Assembly: GCF_004193775.1 (NCBI RefSeq)
Contig: NC_041016.1
Coordinates: 32,411,511-32,475,510, forward strand
Reading direction: 5' to 3'
Length of the DNA stretch: 64,000 nt
DNA from: Glycine soja
Taxonomy: Eukaryota; Streptophyta; Magnoliopsida; Fabales; Fabaceae
In this document: positions 10,763-21,575 of the stretch, piece by piece
How the letters are laid out: each line of letters opens with the position of its first letter
How positions within the stretch are numbered: position 1 is the stretch's first letter
The notes under the pieces: model-generated
Told to the model about the DNA's origin: nothing
Seen by the model: the letters and a program-made list of their open reading frames with translations, nothing else
The model's database searches: none
Position numbers and translations under genes: made by a program

Positions 10763-11023
10763 AATTTCACAAATTGCCTAATGATGGATGCCAAGCACCT
10801 CACAAGGACCAAAGAATGGTCGCATGTCATCAAGCAAAGGTCCCCGAAAATTAGTGTATGACACTAATTTCGCTCCTCTCGGTTGACGAGAGTCGCGGGT
10901 GACCATGACTAGTCGCTCCTAGAATTTCACAAATTGCCTAATGATGGATGCCAAGCACCTCACAAGGACCAAAGAATGGTCGCATGTCATCAAGCAAAGG
11001 TCCCCGAAAATCAGTGTATGACA
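10763..11023 (-). repeat. Two internal copies of the LTR 5' terminus
   Basis: The first 104 bp of the LTR (10524-10627) recur nearly unchanged at 10763-10863 and 10923-11023, each ending in TGTCATAC like the LTR itself. Each copy is fused to AAATTAGTGT-ATG-ACACTAATTT, an inverted repeat across the LTR-like end, and to a CTCTCG...CGAGAG hairpin (for example 10875-10892). They stack upstream of the true PPT. They may be relics of mis-primed or template-switched reverse transcription, or a functional U3-end decoy. Confidence 0.8.
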
Positions 11024-11199
11024 CTAATTTCGCTCCTCTCGGTTGACGAGAGTCGCGGGCGACCATGAAATTTCCGCATGTAAATGACTTGTTGTTCCCG
11101 GAGGAACAAAAGGTGCAGAAGACTGTGTCAGCCTCTGCATGCTCTCAAGCGTTCTGTCTTACAGATAGCAAAAGAATGTTTATACGGATAACCACTCGG

Positions 11200-11632
11200 G
11201 TATTTCCGCGTATCATCGGGCCCGCCGCCTCTGGATGATACAAGGGTGCAGAATGACCAAACTTGGTCTCTGCTTGTCATCGGGCCCGCCGCCTCTGGAT
11301 GACAAAAGGGTGCGAATAACCGTAAGGTATCTCCGCGTATCATCGGGCCCGCCGCCTCTGGATGATACAAGGGTGCAGAATGACCAAACTTGGTCTCTGC
11401 TTGTCATCGGGCCCGCCGCCTCTGGATGACAAAAGGGTGCGAATAACCGTAAGGTATCTCCGCGTATCATCGGGCCCGCCGCCTCTGGATGATACAAGGG
11501 TGCAGAATGACCAAACTTGGTCTCTGCTTGTCATCGGGCCCGCCGCCTCTGGATGACAAAAGGGTGCGGATAACCGTAAGGTATCTCCGCGTATCATCGG
11601 GCCCGCTGCCTCTGGATGATACAAGGGTGCAC
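11200..11632 (-). repeat. 127-bp tandem hairpin array
   Basis: About 3.4 copies of a 127-bp unit (phase points 11214, 11341, 11468, 11595). Each unit holds two versions of one hairpin around the same loop, GGGCCCGCCGCCTCTG: arms TATCATC...GATGATA and TGTCATC...GATGACA. A third hairpin is GCAGA-GACCAA...TTGGTC-TCTGC. Open frames on both strands here are artefacts of the repeat. Confidence 0.85.
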
Positions 11633-11639
11633 GTCACAT

Positions 11640-12030
11640 GACCTCAGGGTCAGTATGACAAAGATTATGGGGCGGCCGACAAAAGCAAGGCTCTTGCTCC
11701 TACGTATCCTCCAATGAGGAAATCAGACCTACGTAGTTCTGGATAACTTGTGAGACTTGAAAAGTCTCCATCGGAAAATGCTGACATCTCCGGAAAGGGC
11801 GCAGATGACCATATTGGTCTCTGCTCGTGAATCACACTTGGGGTCACTGAATGACGAGGTGCGGATAACCGTAAGGTGTCTCCGCGGGCTACCAGCTCTT
11901 GAGTCATGGCGACAAAAGGCGGTATGGTCGACAAAAGCGAGGCTCTTGCTCCTACGTATCCTCCAATGAGGAACTCAGACCTACGTAGTTCTGGATAACT
12001 TGTGAGACTTGAAAAAGTCTCGTTGTTTTC
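11640..12030 (-). other. Conserved 3' module with TACGTAG and GAGACTT hairpins
   Basis: Two near-repeats of a block each contain a TACGTAG module (11700-11740, 11951-11992) followed by a short hairpin: GAGACTT..AAGTCTC at 11752-11768 and 12004-12021, the latter with a GAAA loop. The same block in copy 2 (30140-30246) has GAGACTA...TAGTCTC. There is no coding sequence. Confidence 0.65.
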
Positions 12031-13559
12031 TCCACTAAAATGCAAACATGCTTTAGCAAAGAGACAAATATTCCAACTGATTTAGAGCAGCATATACTTT
12101 TTTTTCTTTTGAGTAAAAAACAATGCGTCTACCGGGGAAGGAGAGTCTGCCGATGGGATCCCCCTTAACCATAAATGAGATTTTGGATGTTAGCATTTCG
12201 TTTCTAAATGATCATTTAGAGGAAACACTGGGTTCGACAAAAATAGAAGAAATCCACTCAAAGTGTATCAATCTCGCACAGGTAAGTGTTTCATCCTAAT
12301 TCCGAACCATAGATATGTCATGACTTGACTTTGCAAATTATTTCCTATCAAATCAAAAATTACACGCGTGATCATGGATCAATAGGGCTTCCCTTGGGAA
12401 TGGGTTCTTTTGGTGGTTTCTTCTTTCGGCTTTTGTGTGTTTTTGGCTTTTGATTTTTCTGGCTTTTTCTTTTTCTGTTTTTTTTTTGTTTAGTGCGGGG
12501 CGAGGAAAAAAAAGTCGCCAGCGCACGGGATTTTGGTTGGTAATCAAAGGGAGAAGACCATTTTAGGTCGTGGTTTCCTTTCCTTTTTTTTTTGTTCATT
12601 TGGTGACAATTCTGTATTGTTCAGATATTGTCCGGTCCAAAGACCTCTCTGCACATTTCTTCTGTTTTCTTTCGATCCTTGATCAGGAGCTTTCTTTCCT
12701 TCTTTTCTCTTTTTTTCTTTCTCCCATTCTTTGATTGGGAATTTTCTTTCTTTTCTTTTTGCTTTCTCCCACTCTTTGATTGGGAATTTCCTTTCTTTTC
12801 ATTTTTTGCTTTCTCTTTGATTGGAAATTTTCCTTCTTTTCCTTTTTGCTTTCTCTTTGATTGGAAATTTTCCTTCTTTTCCTTTTTGCTTCCGAGGGTA
12901 AGGATTATGGTGAGTCAGGATTTTGGCTCAAGGTTTGTAGAATGGCTAGACATGATACATGTCGGGGTTTGGTTTGGCTCAAGGATAAAAGGGATGCCCC
13001 ACATTATTTCCATGACACAAATGCAAAAATGATGATTTGGAAACTTTATGCAAAACTGGTCATGCATGCACCTATGTGGACACTCAAGTGTCAAACTTTT
13101 ATGGTCATGTGATGCTAGGGCTCAGGATTCATTTCCTCTATTTTAAATCAACCCAATGTTTCCAAAATATGTTCTTTTATCAATTTGTGCATTCATCCGG
13201 GTCCATTTCGGGCGTCCGGGGAAATTTCACAGCATTCACCCTTCAGGTGTAGACACGTTTTTTTCTTCAAAAATCGGTTATGATCAATGAATGAATTTTT
13301 TCAAAGAAAAGTTGGAAATCGTCTCTTTTCAAAAGCATGTCGGTTTTTAGCTAGACAACTTATTTTCTTTTTTTCCACCTTTTTCCTTACTTGCTTTCTT
13401 CTTTTTCTTTTTTGTTCTCTTTTCCATTTCATTCATTTCATTTTTTCTTTTCTATTTTTATTTTTATCATGATCATTTGTTTATTTCTTTTTCTTGTTTG
13501 TTTTTTTTTTTTTTTTTTTTTCTTCTTCTTTTTTTTTCATGAGGTATTTTGCTACCTAA
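12031..13559 (-). other. Pyrimidine-rich non-coding 3' region
   Basis: There is no credible gene. It includes a conserved block (12120-12340) shared with copy 2 at 30340-30600. Roughly 55-bp repeats at 12710-12900 each carry TCCCA...TGGGA-type dyads around CTCTTTGAT. Runs of T occur at about 13500-13521. Short plus-strand frames rich in Phe, Leu and Ser are only the translation of pyrimidine tracts. Confidence 0.6.
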
Positions 13560-13890
13560 ACATGTGCATATTTTTGTGAGGTATTTTTGCTATATACATG
13601 CATATCCAAGGTATCTTGCCACCTAAACATACATATATATGTTTTGCGAGGTATTTTTTTGTTTACATACATGCACATCTAAGGTATATCTCTACCTAAA
13701 CATACATATATATATTTTGTGAAGTATTTTTTTGTTTACATACATGCATATCTAAGGTATCTTTCTACCTAAACATACATATATATATTTTGTGAAGTGT
13801 TTTTTTGTTTACATACATGCATATCTAAGGTATCTTTCTACCTAAACATACATATACATATTTTGTGAGGTATGACTACCTTTCGAGCTT
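13560..13890 (-). repeat. AT-rich ~72-bp tandem repeat
   Basis: About four to five copies of a unit contain AGGTA(6 nt)TACCT followed by ACATACATATATATATTTTG. A matching array is at 31555-31935 in copy 2, so it predates their separation. Confidence 0.75.
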
Positions 13891-14930
13891 GCGCTTGTTT
13901 TATTTAAATCCCCAGGATCATGAGCAACTAGGTGCGTCCTACTATAAAAAGTGATCAAATAACAAGCATAGATTCAAAAGGTACTAGGTTGCCTCCTAGT
14001 AGCGCTTCTTTAACGTCTTGAGCTGGACGCCTTATGACTTGTCGGTCACTGACCTAGTACTTTGCTTACCTTTGGCTTTGGACTTGGTTGCCTATTGGTC
14101 GGCCATGTGTCGTAGGCAATACTCAAACCTTTTTGTGGATGAGCAGAGGTGAACTCTAAAGGTGGTGGCGGTGCGTCTATTGCCTGCTACCGACCATCCT
14201 AATGCTACTGTGATGTCTCGCCCTGCGTCTGCCTGGGGACGCAGTACTTCTTGATGAAAGCTCGATTAGTAGAGGGCCTGATGCCCTTGCTGGAGGTGAC
14301 AGGTACTCTGTAGAACTGACAGAGACCCGTAATTAGAGCTTGACAACTCCAAGACCCTGTTGGACTTCTTCGGGTCCACTGGGTGTCTTGCAGGCGCAAT
14401 CCCTGCAAACAATAGATGAAATCAGAAATCAGTTGAGCGATGTGCATACTTACCTATGATGACGTGACCTTGCCGGGGGGGTACGGGCACCCTGTAGGAC
14501 TGATAGAGGCCCGTAACCAGAGCTGGAAACCCCAGGGCCCTGTTTGACTTTTTCGGGTCCACTGGGTGTCTTTGTGGGTGCGATCCCTGCAAACAATAGA
14601 TGGTATCAGAAATCAGTTGAACCATATGCATACTTACCCACGTCGGGACGACACAGACCAACTGATACTTTTGCAGGGGGAGATTGGCATTGCGGTCGCT
14701 GGGCAGAATGTTGCTAAGTAGCAATGTCATCTATATCTGTGTAAGAGTGGTCATGTTGGTGCGCATGATCCGCACTCGTCTCTTTGCAGCGGCACGGGTG
14801 AAATCTTGCCCCGGTATGCATAGTAGCTGTGTGATAGCCTCCCTCTCTGGTTGTGCTCGCACAGTTGGCCCTCCTCCAATATCAGGGGGTGGCCCAGGAA
14901 CCGTTAAAAGGAAACTACTGGTCCCTTAAC
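13891..14930 (-). pseudogene. Third ORF, 'plant transposon protein'-like, degenerate
   Basis: The minus strand shows fragments of a protein with blocks LLLSNILPSDRNANLPLQKY, VQLISDTIYCLQ, HPVDPKKSNRALGFPALVTG and TNRAFIKKYCVPRQ. From memory these match a family annotated in legumes as putative plant transposon protein; its function is unknown. A stop (about 14728) splits it here but is absent in copy 2. About 185 bp are duplicated in tandem (14290-14456 and 14475-14640). Each duplicate has a 51-nt in-frame segment bounded by GTAAGT and TTTGCAG. The ORF lies on the sense strand of the element, where pol would be in an autonomous relative. Confidence 0.55.
14587..14637 (-). other. 51-nt GT-AG bounded in-frame segment
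   Basis: On the minus strand it starts GTAAGTATGC and ends TTGTTTGCAG. The length is 17 codons and it is open, so it could be coding, an intron, or an optional exitron. The parallel copy in the tandem duplicate is at about 14402-14452. Confidence 0.4.
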
Positions 14931-14992
14931 CGGGAGTGCAAGTCTCGGTTAAGCATTTAAGGACAGAGGACCTTAAATTATCTTAAGGTGTG

Positions 14993-16665
14993 GATATGGA
15001 GCCCACTGAAAGTGAGGACGCATAGTCCTCTAAAGGCGAGGGCGTGTAGCCCTCTGAAGTTCAGGACGTGTCGCCTTTCGAAGGCGAGGGAGTGTAGTCC
15101 TATGATGGCAAGGACGTGCAATCCTCTGAAGGTGAGGGCATGCCCCTCTTTGAAAATGGGGAACATGTAGTCCTCTGATGGCGAGGACGTGTAGTCCTCT
15201 AAAGGTGAGGACATGTAGTCCTCTGAAGGTGAGGGCATGTAGCCCTACGAAGGTGAAGGCACATGACCCTTTGACGGCGAGGACGTGTAGTCCTCTGAAG
15301 TTGAAGGTACATGACCCTTTGAAGGCGAGGACGTGTAGTCCTCTGAAGGTGAAGGTAACTAGTACCCAAGGTGAGGGCGTGTAGCCCTCTCAAGGCGAGG
15401 ACATGTAGTCCTCCGGAGGTAAGGGCGTGCAGCCCTCTGATGGTGAGGACGTGTAGTCCTCTCAAGGCGAGGACGTGTAGTCCTCTGACGGTGAGGGTAA
15501 CTAGTACCCAAGGTGAGGGCGTGTAGCCCTCTCAAGGCGAGGACATGTAGTCCTCCGGAGGTAAGGGCGTGCAGCCCTCTGATGGTGAGGACGTGTAGTC
15601 CTCTCAAGGCGAGGACGTGTAGTCCTCTGACGGTGAGGGTAACTAGTACCCAAGGTGAGGGCGTGTAGCCCTCTCAAGGCGAGGACATGTAGTCCTCCGG
15701 AGGTAAGGGCGTGCAGCCCTCTGATGGTGAGGACGTGTAGTCCTCTCAAGGGGAGGACGTGTAGTCCTCCCAACGGTGAGGGTAACTAGTACCCAAGGTG
15801 AGGGCGTGTAGCCCTCTCAAGGCGAGGACATGTAGTCCTCTGGAGGTGAGGGCGTGCAGCCCTCTGATGGTGAGGACGTGTAGTCCTCTCAAGGCGAGGA
15901 CGTGTAGTCCTCTCAACGGTGAGGGTAATTAGTACCCAAGGTGAGGGCGTGTAGCCCTCTCAAGGCGAGGACATGTGGTCCTCTGAAGGTGAGGGCGTGC
16001 AGCCCTCTGTTGGCGAGGATGTGTAGTCCTCTATAAGCGAGGACGTGTAGTCCTCTTAACGGTGAGGGTAACTAGTACCCAAGGCGAGGACGTGTAGTCC
16101 TTTCAAGGTGAGGGCGTGTAGCCCTCTGATGGTGAGGGTAACTAGTACCCAAGGTGAGGACGTGTAGCCCTCTCAAGGCGAGGACATGTAGTCCTCTAGA
16201 GGCGAGGGCGTGCAGCCCTCTGATGGTGAGGATGTGTAGTCCTCTCAACAGTGAGGGTAACTAGTACCCAAGGTGAGGGCGTGTAGCCCTCTCAAGGCGA
16301 GGACATGTAGTCCTCTAGAGGTGAGGGCGACTAGTACCCAAGGTGAGGACGTGTAGCCCTCTCAAGGCGAGGACATGTAGTCCTCTGATGGTGAGGGCGT
16401 GCAGCCCTCTGATGGTGAGGACGTGTAGTCCTCTCAAGGCGAGGACGTGTAGTCCTCTCAACGGTGAGGGTAACTAGTACCCAAGGTGAGGGCGTGTAGC
16501 CCTCTCAAGGTGAGGACATGTAGTCCTCTAGAGGTGAGGGCGTGCAGCCCTCTCAAGGCGAGGACACGAGGTCCTCTGATGGCGAGGACATGTAGTCCTC
16601 TCAAGTTGAGGACTGCAGTCCTCTGATGGCGAGGACACGTAGTCCTCTCAAGGTGATAGGTACAA
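14993..16665 (-). repeat. 24-bp hairpin array, copy 1
   Basis: Tandem units of 24 bp each hold a 17-nt hairpin such as GAGGACGTGTAGTCCTC or GAGGGCGTGTAGCCCTC. From about 15342 a higher-order repeat of about 142 bp is superimposed, marked by a GGGTAACTAGTACCC palindrome at about 15357, 15499, 15641, 15786 and onward. The unit length divides by three, so long frames stay open on both strands. These are not evidence of a protein. Confidence 0.9.
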
Positions 16666-17499
16666 GTACCCAAGGGTCCACCCTTATGAGAAAGCAAGAG
16701 ATCGACTCATCGAGAGGGCTGGTCATCCCAAATCCACAAGATTTGGACATTAGATGTAGGAAATCTATGCAGTTAACATGATTTTTAGGGATGCATATGC
16801 ATGCAACCTTTGTCGTGAAATTTGGTAAATGCGGACTTCATATGAAACAATGCAATGTAATGGAAAGTTGTACAATATTCATGACATTCTTTCCCTATTT
16901 TGTGATTTTGATTTTGATTTGATTTTTTTTTGGAAAACATAGATTGACTGTCCTTTTGAAAGAGGTGATAATTCATGCGACCTTATCCTATCTTTTTGCA
17001 AATCTCTCTGGGAACTCCCTCAGAGTGTATGTTCTGTTTGATTTAGTCACTTGACCGTTTTGGAGTGACGGGAATGGAGTCGTTTGATAATTAATCAATC
17101 TATTGAAATTCCAGGGCTTGTCTCCCTTTTTTTCTTGTTTAAAAACATCGACGGGTGTGAACTTTTGATCGGCCCCTATGTTCACTTGAGGCTCATGCAC
17201 GGTGCCCCTCATTGCCCCAGTGTAAGGCTTTGAGGTACCAATCGTTGCCTTTCGTCATGACCTTGTAGGAGGGAACCTATTGGGTGAGAACTTCTAATCT
17301 GCCCCTAGGTTCGCTTGAAGTTTTTGCATGGTGCCTTTCGTTGCCCCAGTGTAGGGCTTAGAGGTACCAATTGTTGTCTTGTTTTCACGACCTCGTAGTG
17401 AGGAAGAATGAAAGAAGCAGTTGATTCTTGCAAAAAAGAATTTTCCAAGGACGAGAAATAATTGAAGGATCTTTCAGTTGATGGATTAAGTCAAATGAC
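16666..17499 (-). other. Non-coding region with 129-bp repeats
   Basis: There is no gene. Two copies of a 129-bp repeat (phase points about 17214 and 17343, GCCCCAGTGTA...GCTT) are shared with copy 2 (35361, 35490, 35619) and copy 3 (62121, 62250, 62379). The unit is 43 codons and gives fragments such as MRGTVHEPQVNIGAD. Whether it was once coding is unclear. Confidence 0.6.
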
Positions 17500-17504
17500 T
17501 CCTA

Positions 17505-18221
17505 TGTAGAAGCAAGATGTTTTGATGTCTTGATGATGCTAAAGGATCAAGTGCTTCTAAGTTTTATCCAAGAAAATCAAGATATATGATCAAGTTTGAT
17601 CTCTTTAGAATCTTTAGGAAGAAGTTTCCAAATTGAAACAAACAAAGGTTTGACCAAAGAATTCTATCATTTCAATTTGAGATTTGCTCTCTGGTAATCG
17701 ATTACCAGTAGTTAAAAATGTTTTTATTCAAATTTTTAAAACCTGTAATCGATTACGTAAGTCTTGTAATTGATTACCAGTGGGGATTTTTAGAAAATAA
17801 TTTCCAAGAGACATATCTATTCAAATGTTTTATGAACGGCCATTCAAATGTTTTAAAGAGAGTTTTCATTGCCCAAACAGTTTTATCCTCTCGAAAGATC
17901 AAGAGTTTTTCTGAACTGAAATGTCTTATCCTCTCAAAAAGATTCCTTGGTCAACCACTTGCATATTCAATAATGAATTTTGATTGGTCTTCATTGTACA
18001 ATCTATCCCTTTTAAGAGAGATTTCTTCTTCTTATTTCTGAAAAGGGATTAAGAGACCATGGGTCTCTTGTAGTAGAGGATTCTTGAACACAAGGGAAGG
18101 GTTGTCCCTATGTGCATTGTTAATCCGAAAAGAGAGAGTGAAAGTTTAATTGGGGAATAATATTCGTATCTTAATTCAATCCCCTCTTCTTCTCAAGGTA
18201 ACTGAGGCCATTTGTCCAACA
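17505..18221 (+). mobile_element. 717-bp copia-type solo LTR
   Basis: It starts TGTAGAAGCAAGATG and ends ...TTTGTCCAACA. Flanks TCCTA (17500-17504) and TCCAA (18222-18226) are a target duplication with one mismatch. The uninterrupted target is seen in copy 2 near 35778. It shares its 5' end and its C-rich, GAGGCCA-containing 3' end with the solo LTR at 47804. It contains GTAATCGATTAC palindromes (17696, 17747) and a perfect hairpin AAGAGACC-ATG-GGTCTCTT (18051-18069). It is oriented against its host. Confidence 0.88.
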
Positions 18222-18599
18222 TCCAATTCTTGATAACTCACTTCTCTCTAAAAAGACAAAATGAGGTCACATGAACGTCTATATTTTTACTTGAAAACAC
18301 AGTCAATCAAATGCCTTTTTATTTTTTATTTTGAAACTTATTTGTTTTGAACTTTGCTCGTTGTTTTACGGCACCCCCACCAACGTGCAAGATGAGTAAT
18401 CTCTGATTGAACGGTCTTGGAAGTCAACACTCAGGAGTGCAGGTTGCTTGAGCAAACAGACCAATGGCTTACACTCACATTTGAATAAGCAAAGATGTGT
18501 TCGTGAGAGGATGTCCATTTTATCTATATCATTTAACATTGTAATTGTGGTTTATGGCATAAACTTGAAAATCCTGATGAGTCATAACAACAGCTTCCA

Positions 18600-20385
18600 G
18601 AATTGCCCCATGTATGGTGTTGCTTGTTAATGTTAGGATTCAACAAGCGATTCTCCTCAAATTTCAGCCAGCCCGCATCAATTAGACCTTGCACCTTACG
18701 CCTGAGGGTCATACAGTGCTCAATGGAATGCCCCAGGGCTCCCCCACGATATGCACATGTTGCGTTCGAGTCATATCCTCAGAAAAATGGGGGTTTGAGG
18801 GAACCTAGCAGGGGTTATGGCTACCATTGCGTTATCAAGTAGATATGGGAGCAAGTTAGCATATGACACCGGAATTTGGGGTGAATCCTACAGGCTTTTC
18901 GCTGCAAAATTCATTTCTTGGTTGGTGTTTTTTTTTTGGTTTGTGCTAAAGGTGGTCTTCGTCATTGGAAGTGCGGTAGACAGGCTTTGTGGTTGATTTA
19001 GGGATGGCCTTTGTGGATAACTGGGTGGTGGGTAAGGAGGTGGTTTGTTATTGATTGAGTAATGACATTGTTGGGTTTGGTGGGAAACTTGGCCGTATAG
19101 GAATGGCAGTCACAGCATGGGTTTCTCCCTCATCCTCACCCTCTTTATTTGCCCCAGTTTTCTCAGTCGTCCTAGTAGGATGATCAAATTTGCCTCTTTT
19201 CGGACCCACCTTGATCCTTTCACTGGCGAAGACCAAATCTGTAAAACTTGAAGGTGTGTAACCCACCATTTTTCATAGTAGAACACCGGTCACGTGTCTA
19301 CTATCATTGTGATAATCTCTTTCTCTGTTTTTGGGGGTGCTACTTGAGTTGCCAAGTCTCTCCATCTTTGGGCGTATTCTTTGAAAGATTCGTGCCCCCT
19401 TTTTGCATAGTTTTTGTAGTTGCATCCTATCCGGAGCCATATCAGAATTGTACTGACACTGCCTAATGAAGGCAACCATTAGGTCCTTCCAAGAATGGAC
19501 TCAAGAAGGTTCCTAAGTTAGTATACCAGGCGACAGTTGTCCTAGTAAGACTTTCTCAGGAAAAATGTATCAGCAGTTTCTCATCTTTTGCGTATGCCCC
19601 CATCTTCCGACAGTACATCTTTAGATGGTTCTTGGAGCGAGTAGTCCCCTTGTACTTGTCGAAGTCCGGCACTTTGAACTTGGGAATGACCATGTTTGGG
19701 TATTAGGAACAACTCTTCTAGGTTAGCAAAGGCATAATCTTCACCTCCTTCAATGGCCCTGAGCCTTTCCTCTAGATGATCCAACTTTCCCATTCCTGCC
19801 ATAGTCATGAGGGTTTTTAACCGCTGTGGAATGCAAGAGGTGCAGTTGTGGGTGATACTGAGGGCCCTCCAAAGGGTTTTGTAGGGGTATACCACCAACT
19901 GCTTGCCCTTCAGTGGTATATCCGAGCCAAGGCTCGAAGTCGGCTAGATTGTGGTGGGGAATTTCATGTGTCTCTTCCACGGTTTAAAAGACATGTGCCT
20001 GATGAGGTTATTGGTTCTCAATGAGTATCGGAGTGGAGTTATTGAGATTTTCATTGAGAGTGTATGCCACATTGGGTGGTGTATAGTTGGGAGGCAAGCC
20101 ATATGATGGGAAGGCGTGCTCGTTTTGAATTTGCACATCATGGGGTCATCCGTACTTCCCAAATCTTTGCCTACCATATTTGAGGTTGGATGATTCATTT
20201 GCTTGAGGCTAGATGGGAGCATCGGGTTCACCTTAGCGACAGCGCTAATAGCGGCAACTATAACCGCATTGGCTTCCATTATCTTCTTCATGCTCATCAT
20301 GGCCTTCATCATTGTGGCCATTTGCTCTTTTATGGCCTCCATTTTCGGCCTTCATCTTCTCTTGCACCTCCTCTGCTTCACCCAT
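18600..20385 (-). pseudogene. Gag of Ogre-like copy 1, multiply frameshifted
   Basis: The start at 20385 (MGEAEEVQEKMKA) is the position used by copy 3. A Met-rich coiled coil follows, then a Pro-rich linker and the Retrotrans_gag core (KYKGT, HLKMYC.KMGAYAK, WYTNL blocks, about 19660-19260). Last comes a zinc-knuckle-like motif of the form C-x-Y/H-x-GGAxGHSIEHC (about 18760-18680). Frame breaks occur near 20343, 20135, 19800, 19690 and 19440 among others, so no full Gag can be made. This is notable in an element with nearly identical LTRs. Confidence 0.75.
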
Positions 20386-21290
20386 TACTCTAGCTCTAGC
20401 ACGAGTTCGGTAAGGGCGCCGTAAAGCGTGTCCTTTTCTTTTTTTATAACAATGATTAAGTTCATTTTATTTTATTTTATTTTATTTTTCAAGGAAAGAA
20501 TGCAATGAGCAATGCAACCAATGAAAAGCATGGATGTATGCGAATGATGTACAGTTGAAGTATTGCGAATTTTTACGCAGGATATGGGGTTGAATCAATT
20601 TAGATTTTCAACATGATCCATGACATCTTTGTCAAGGTGAAACTGGAAGTAACAAGGACATCAACAATCCTAAATATGTTTGGCAGTAGACGAAGCAGTG
20701 ATGTGACTCGATTCATCTTTTGCCCCAATTTTGCAAGACGGTTACTTCCGTATTTCAACTTGACTTGATGAACCTTTTTGTAAAAGCATGAGCTCGGTTC
20801 AACCCTATAATCCAAGGAATGGCAATTCTGATCGCCAATACTTCAACAACATCTCATAGGGATGAATGACTCGGGCATACTTTAAGCTATGCATGGAAAA
20901 TGTAATTATGAAATTGAGATGCCCGAAGAAACACCATTTCCTAGTTAACCATGCATTAGGTACCATGTTCAATTATTTTGTTTTGTTGTTGTGTGTGTTT
21001 TTTTTTTAGAAATGGGTTTATGATCCCAACATGGTTGGCTCATGGTGCCTAACACATGCAACTAAGAATGTAGTGTGAAGTTTCACGCTTCCCCTTTTTT
21101 TGTTTTTGTTTTGTAGAGGAAAACGCAAGGATGAGCAAACATGAAAACAAATGGTATGCAATTTTGCAGATCAAAAAGTTTGTTGAACGCATATGCATCA
21201 TGATGCCATGACTCATGCAAAATGTGAGGCCGGAATATGATAACGGACAAATGCAGGATATGTCCATTATGATGTTATGAAGAGATGCTT
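20386..21290 (-). other. Spacer between ORF1 and gag
   Basis: Non-coding AT-rich spacer, conserved in copy 3 (58,800-59,640). A run of TTTTA repeats lies at 20461-20490. Nothing gene-like is seen. Confidence 0.5.
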
Positions 21291-21490
21291 ATGCGATGCA
21301 TGATATGAATGCATTTTACGGACACGAGAGCCCGGAAAATTATCTCTTCTTACTTGCGCATTTGGGGGCGCAGTGCCCCATGTGTACAATTAAGAAGGTG
21401 ATATGGACCTTCCGGCTTCTCGTGACAAAGGACGAGACCAACATACAATGCATGCTAGAGATAAAATGCAGGAGTGACTTGATTCGCACT
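21291..21490 (-). repeat. Direct repeat downstream of ORF1
   Basis: This block (GAGAGCCCGG, a cysteine/GGGGC stretch and a GTGACAAAGGACGAG-like stretch) is a diverged direct repeat of 23330-23570 on the other side of ORF1. Copy 3 has only one hybrid version (58,540-58,770) and no ORF1. Confidence 0.6.
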
Positions 21491-21575
21491 GATTTTTGGA
21501 GTAAAAAACGTGGGATAAACTCATTTTATTCAAAAAGTTATAACTAGTCAAGATCTGAGCGACAATACAAATTTC

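Noticed and set aside
11213..11624. Overlapping 94-codon minus frames repeated at 127-bp offset
   Set aside because: They are the same tandem unit read three times, with no conserved start, and out of phase between units because 127 is not a multiple of three.
12628..13579. Phe/Leu/Ser-rich frames resembling membrane proteins
   Set aside because: They translate pyrimidine-rich tracts on the strand opposite to the element.
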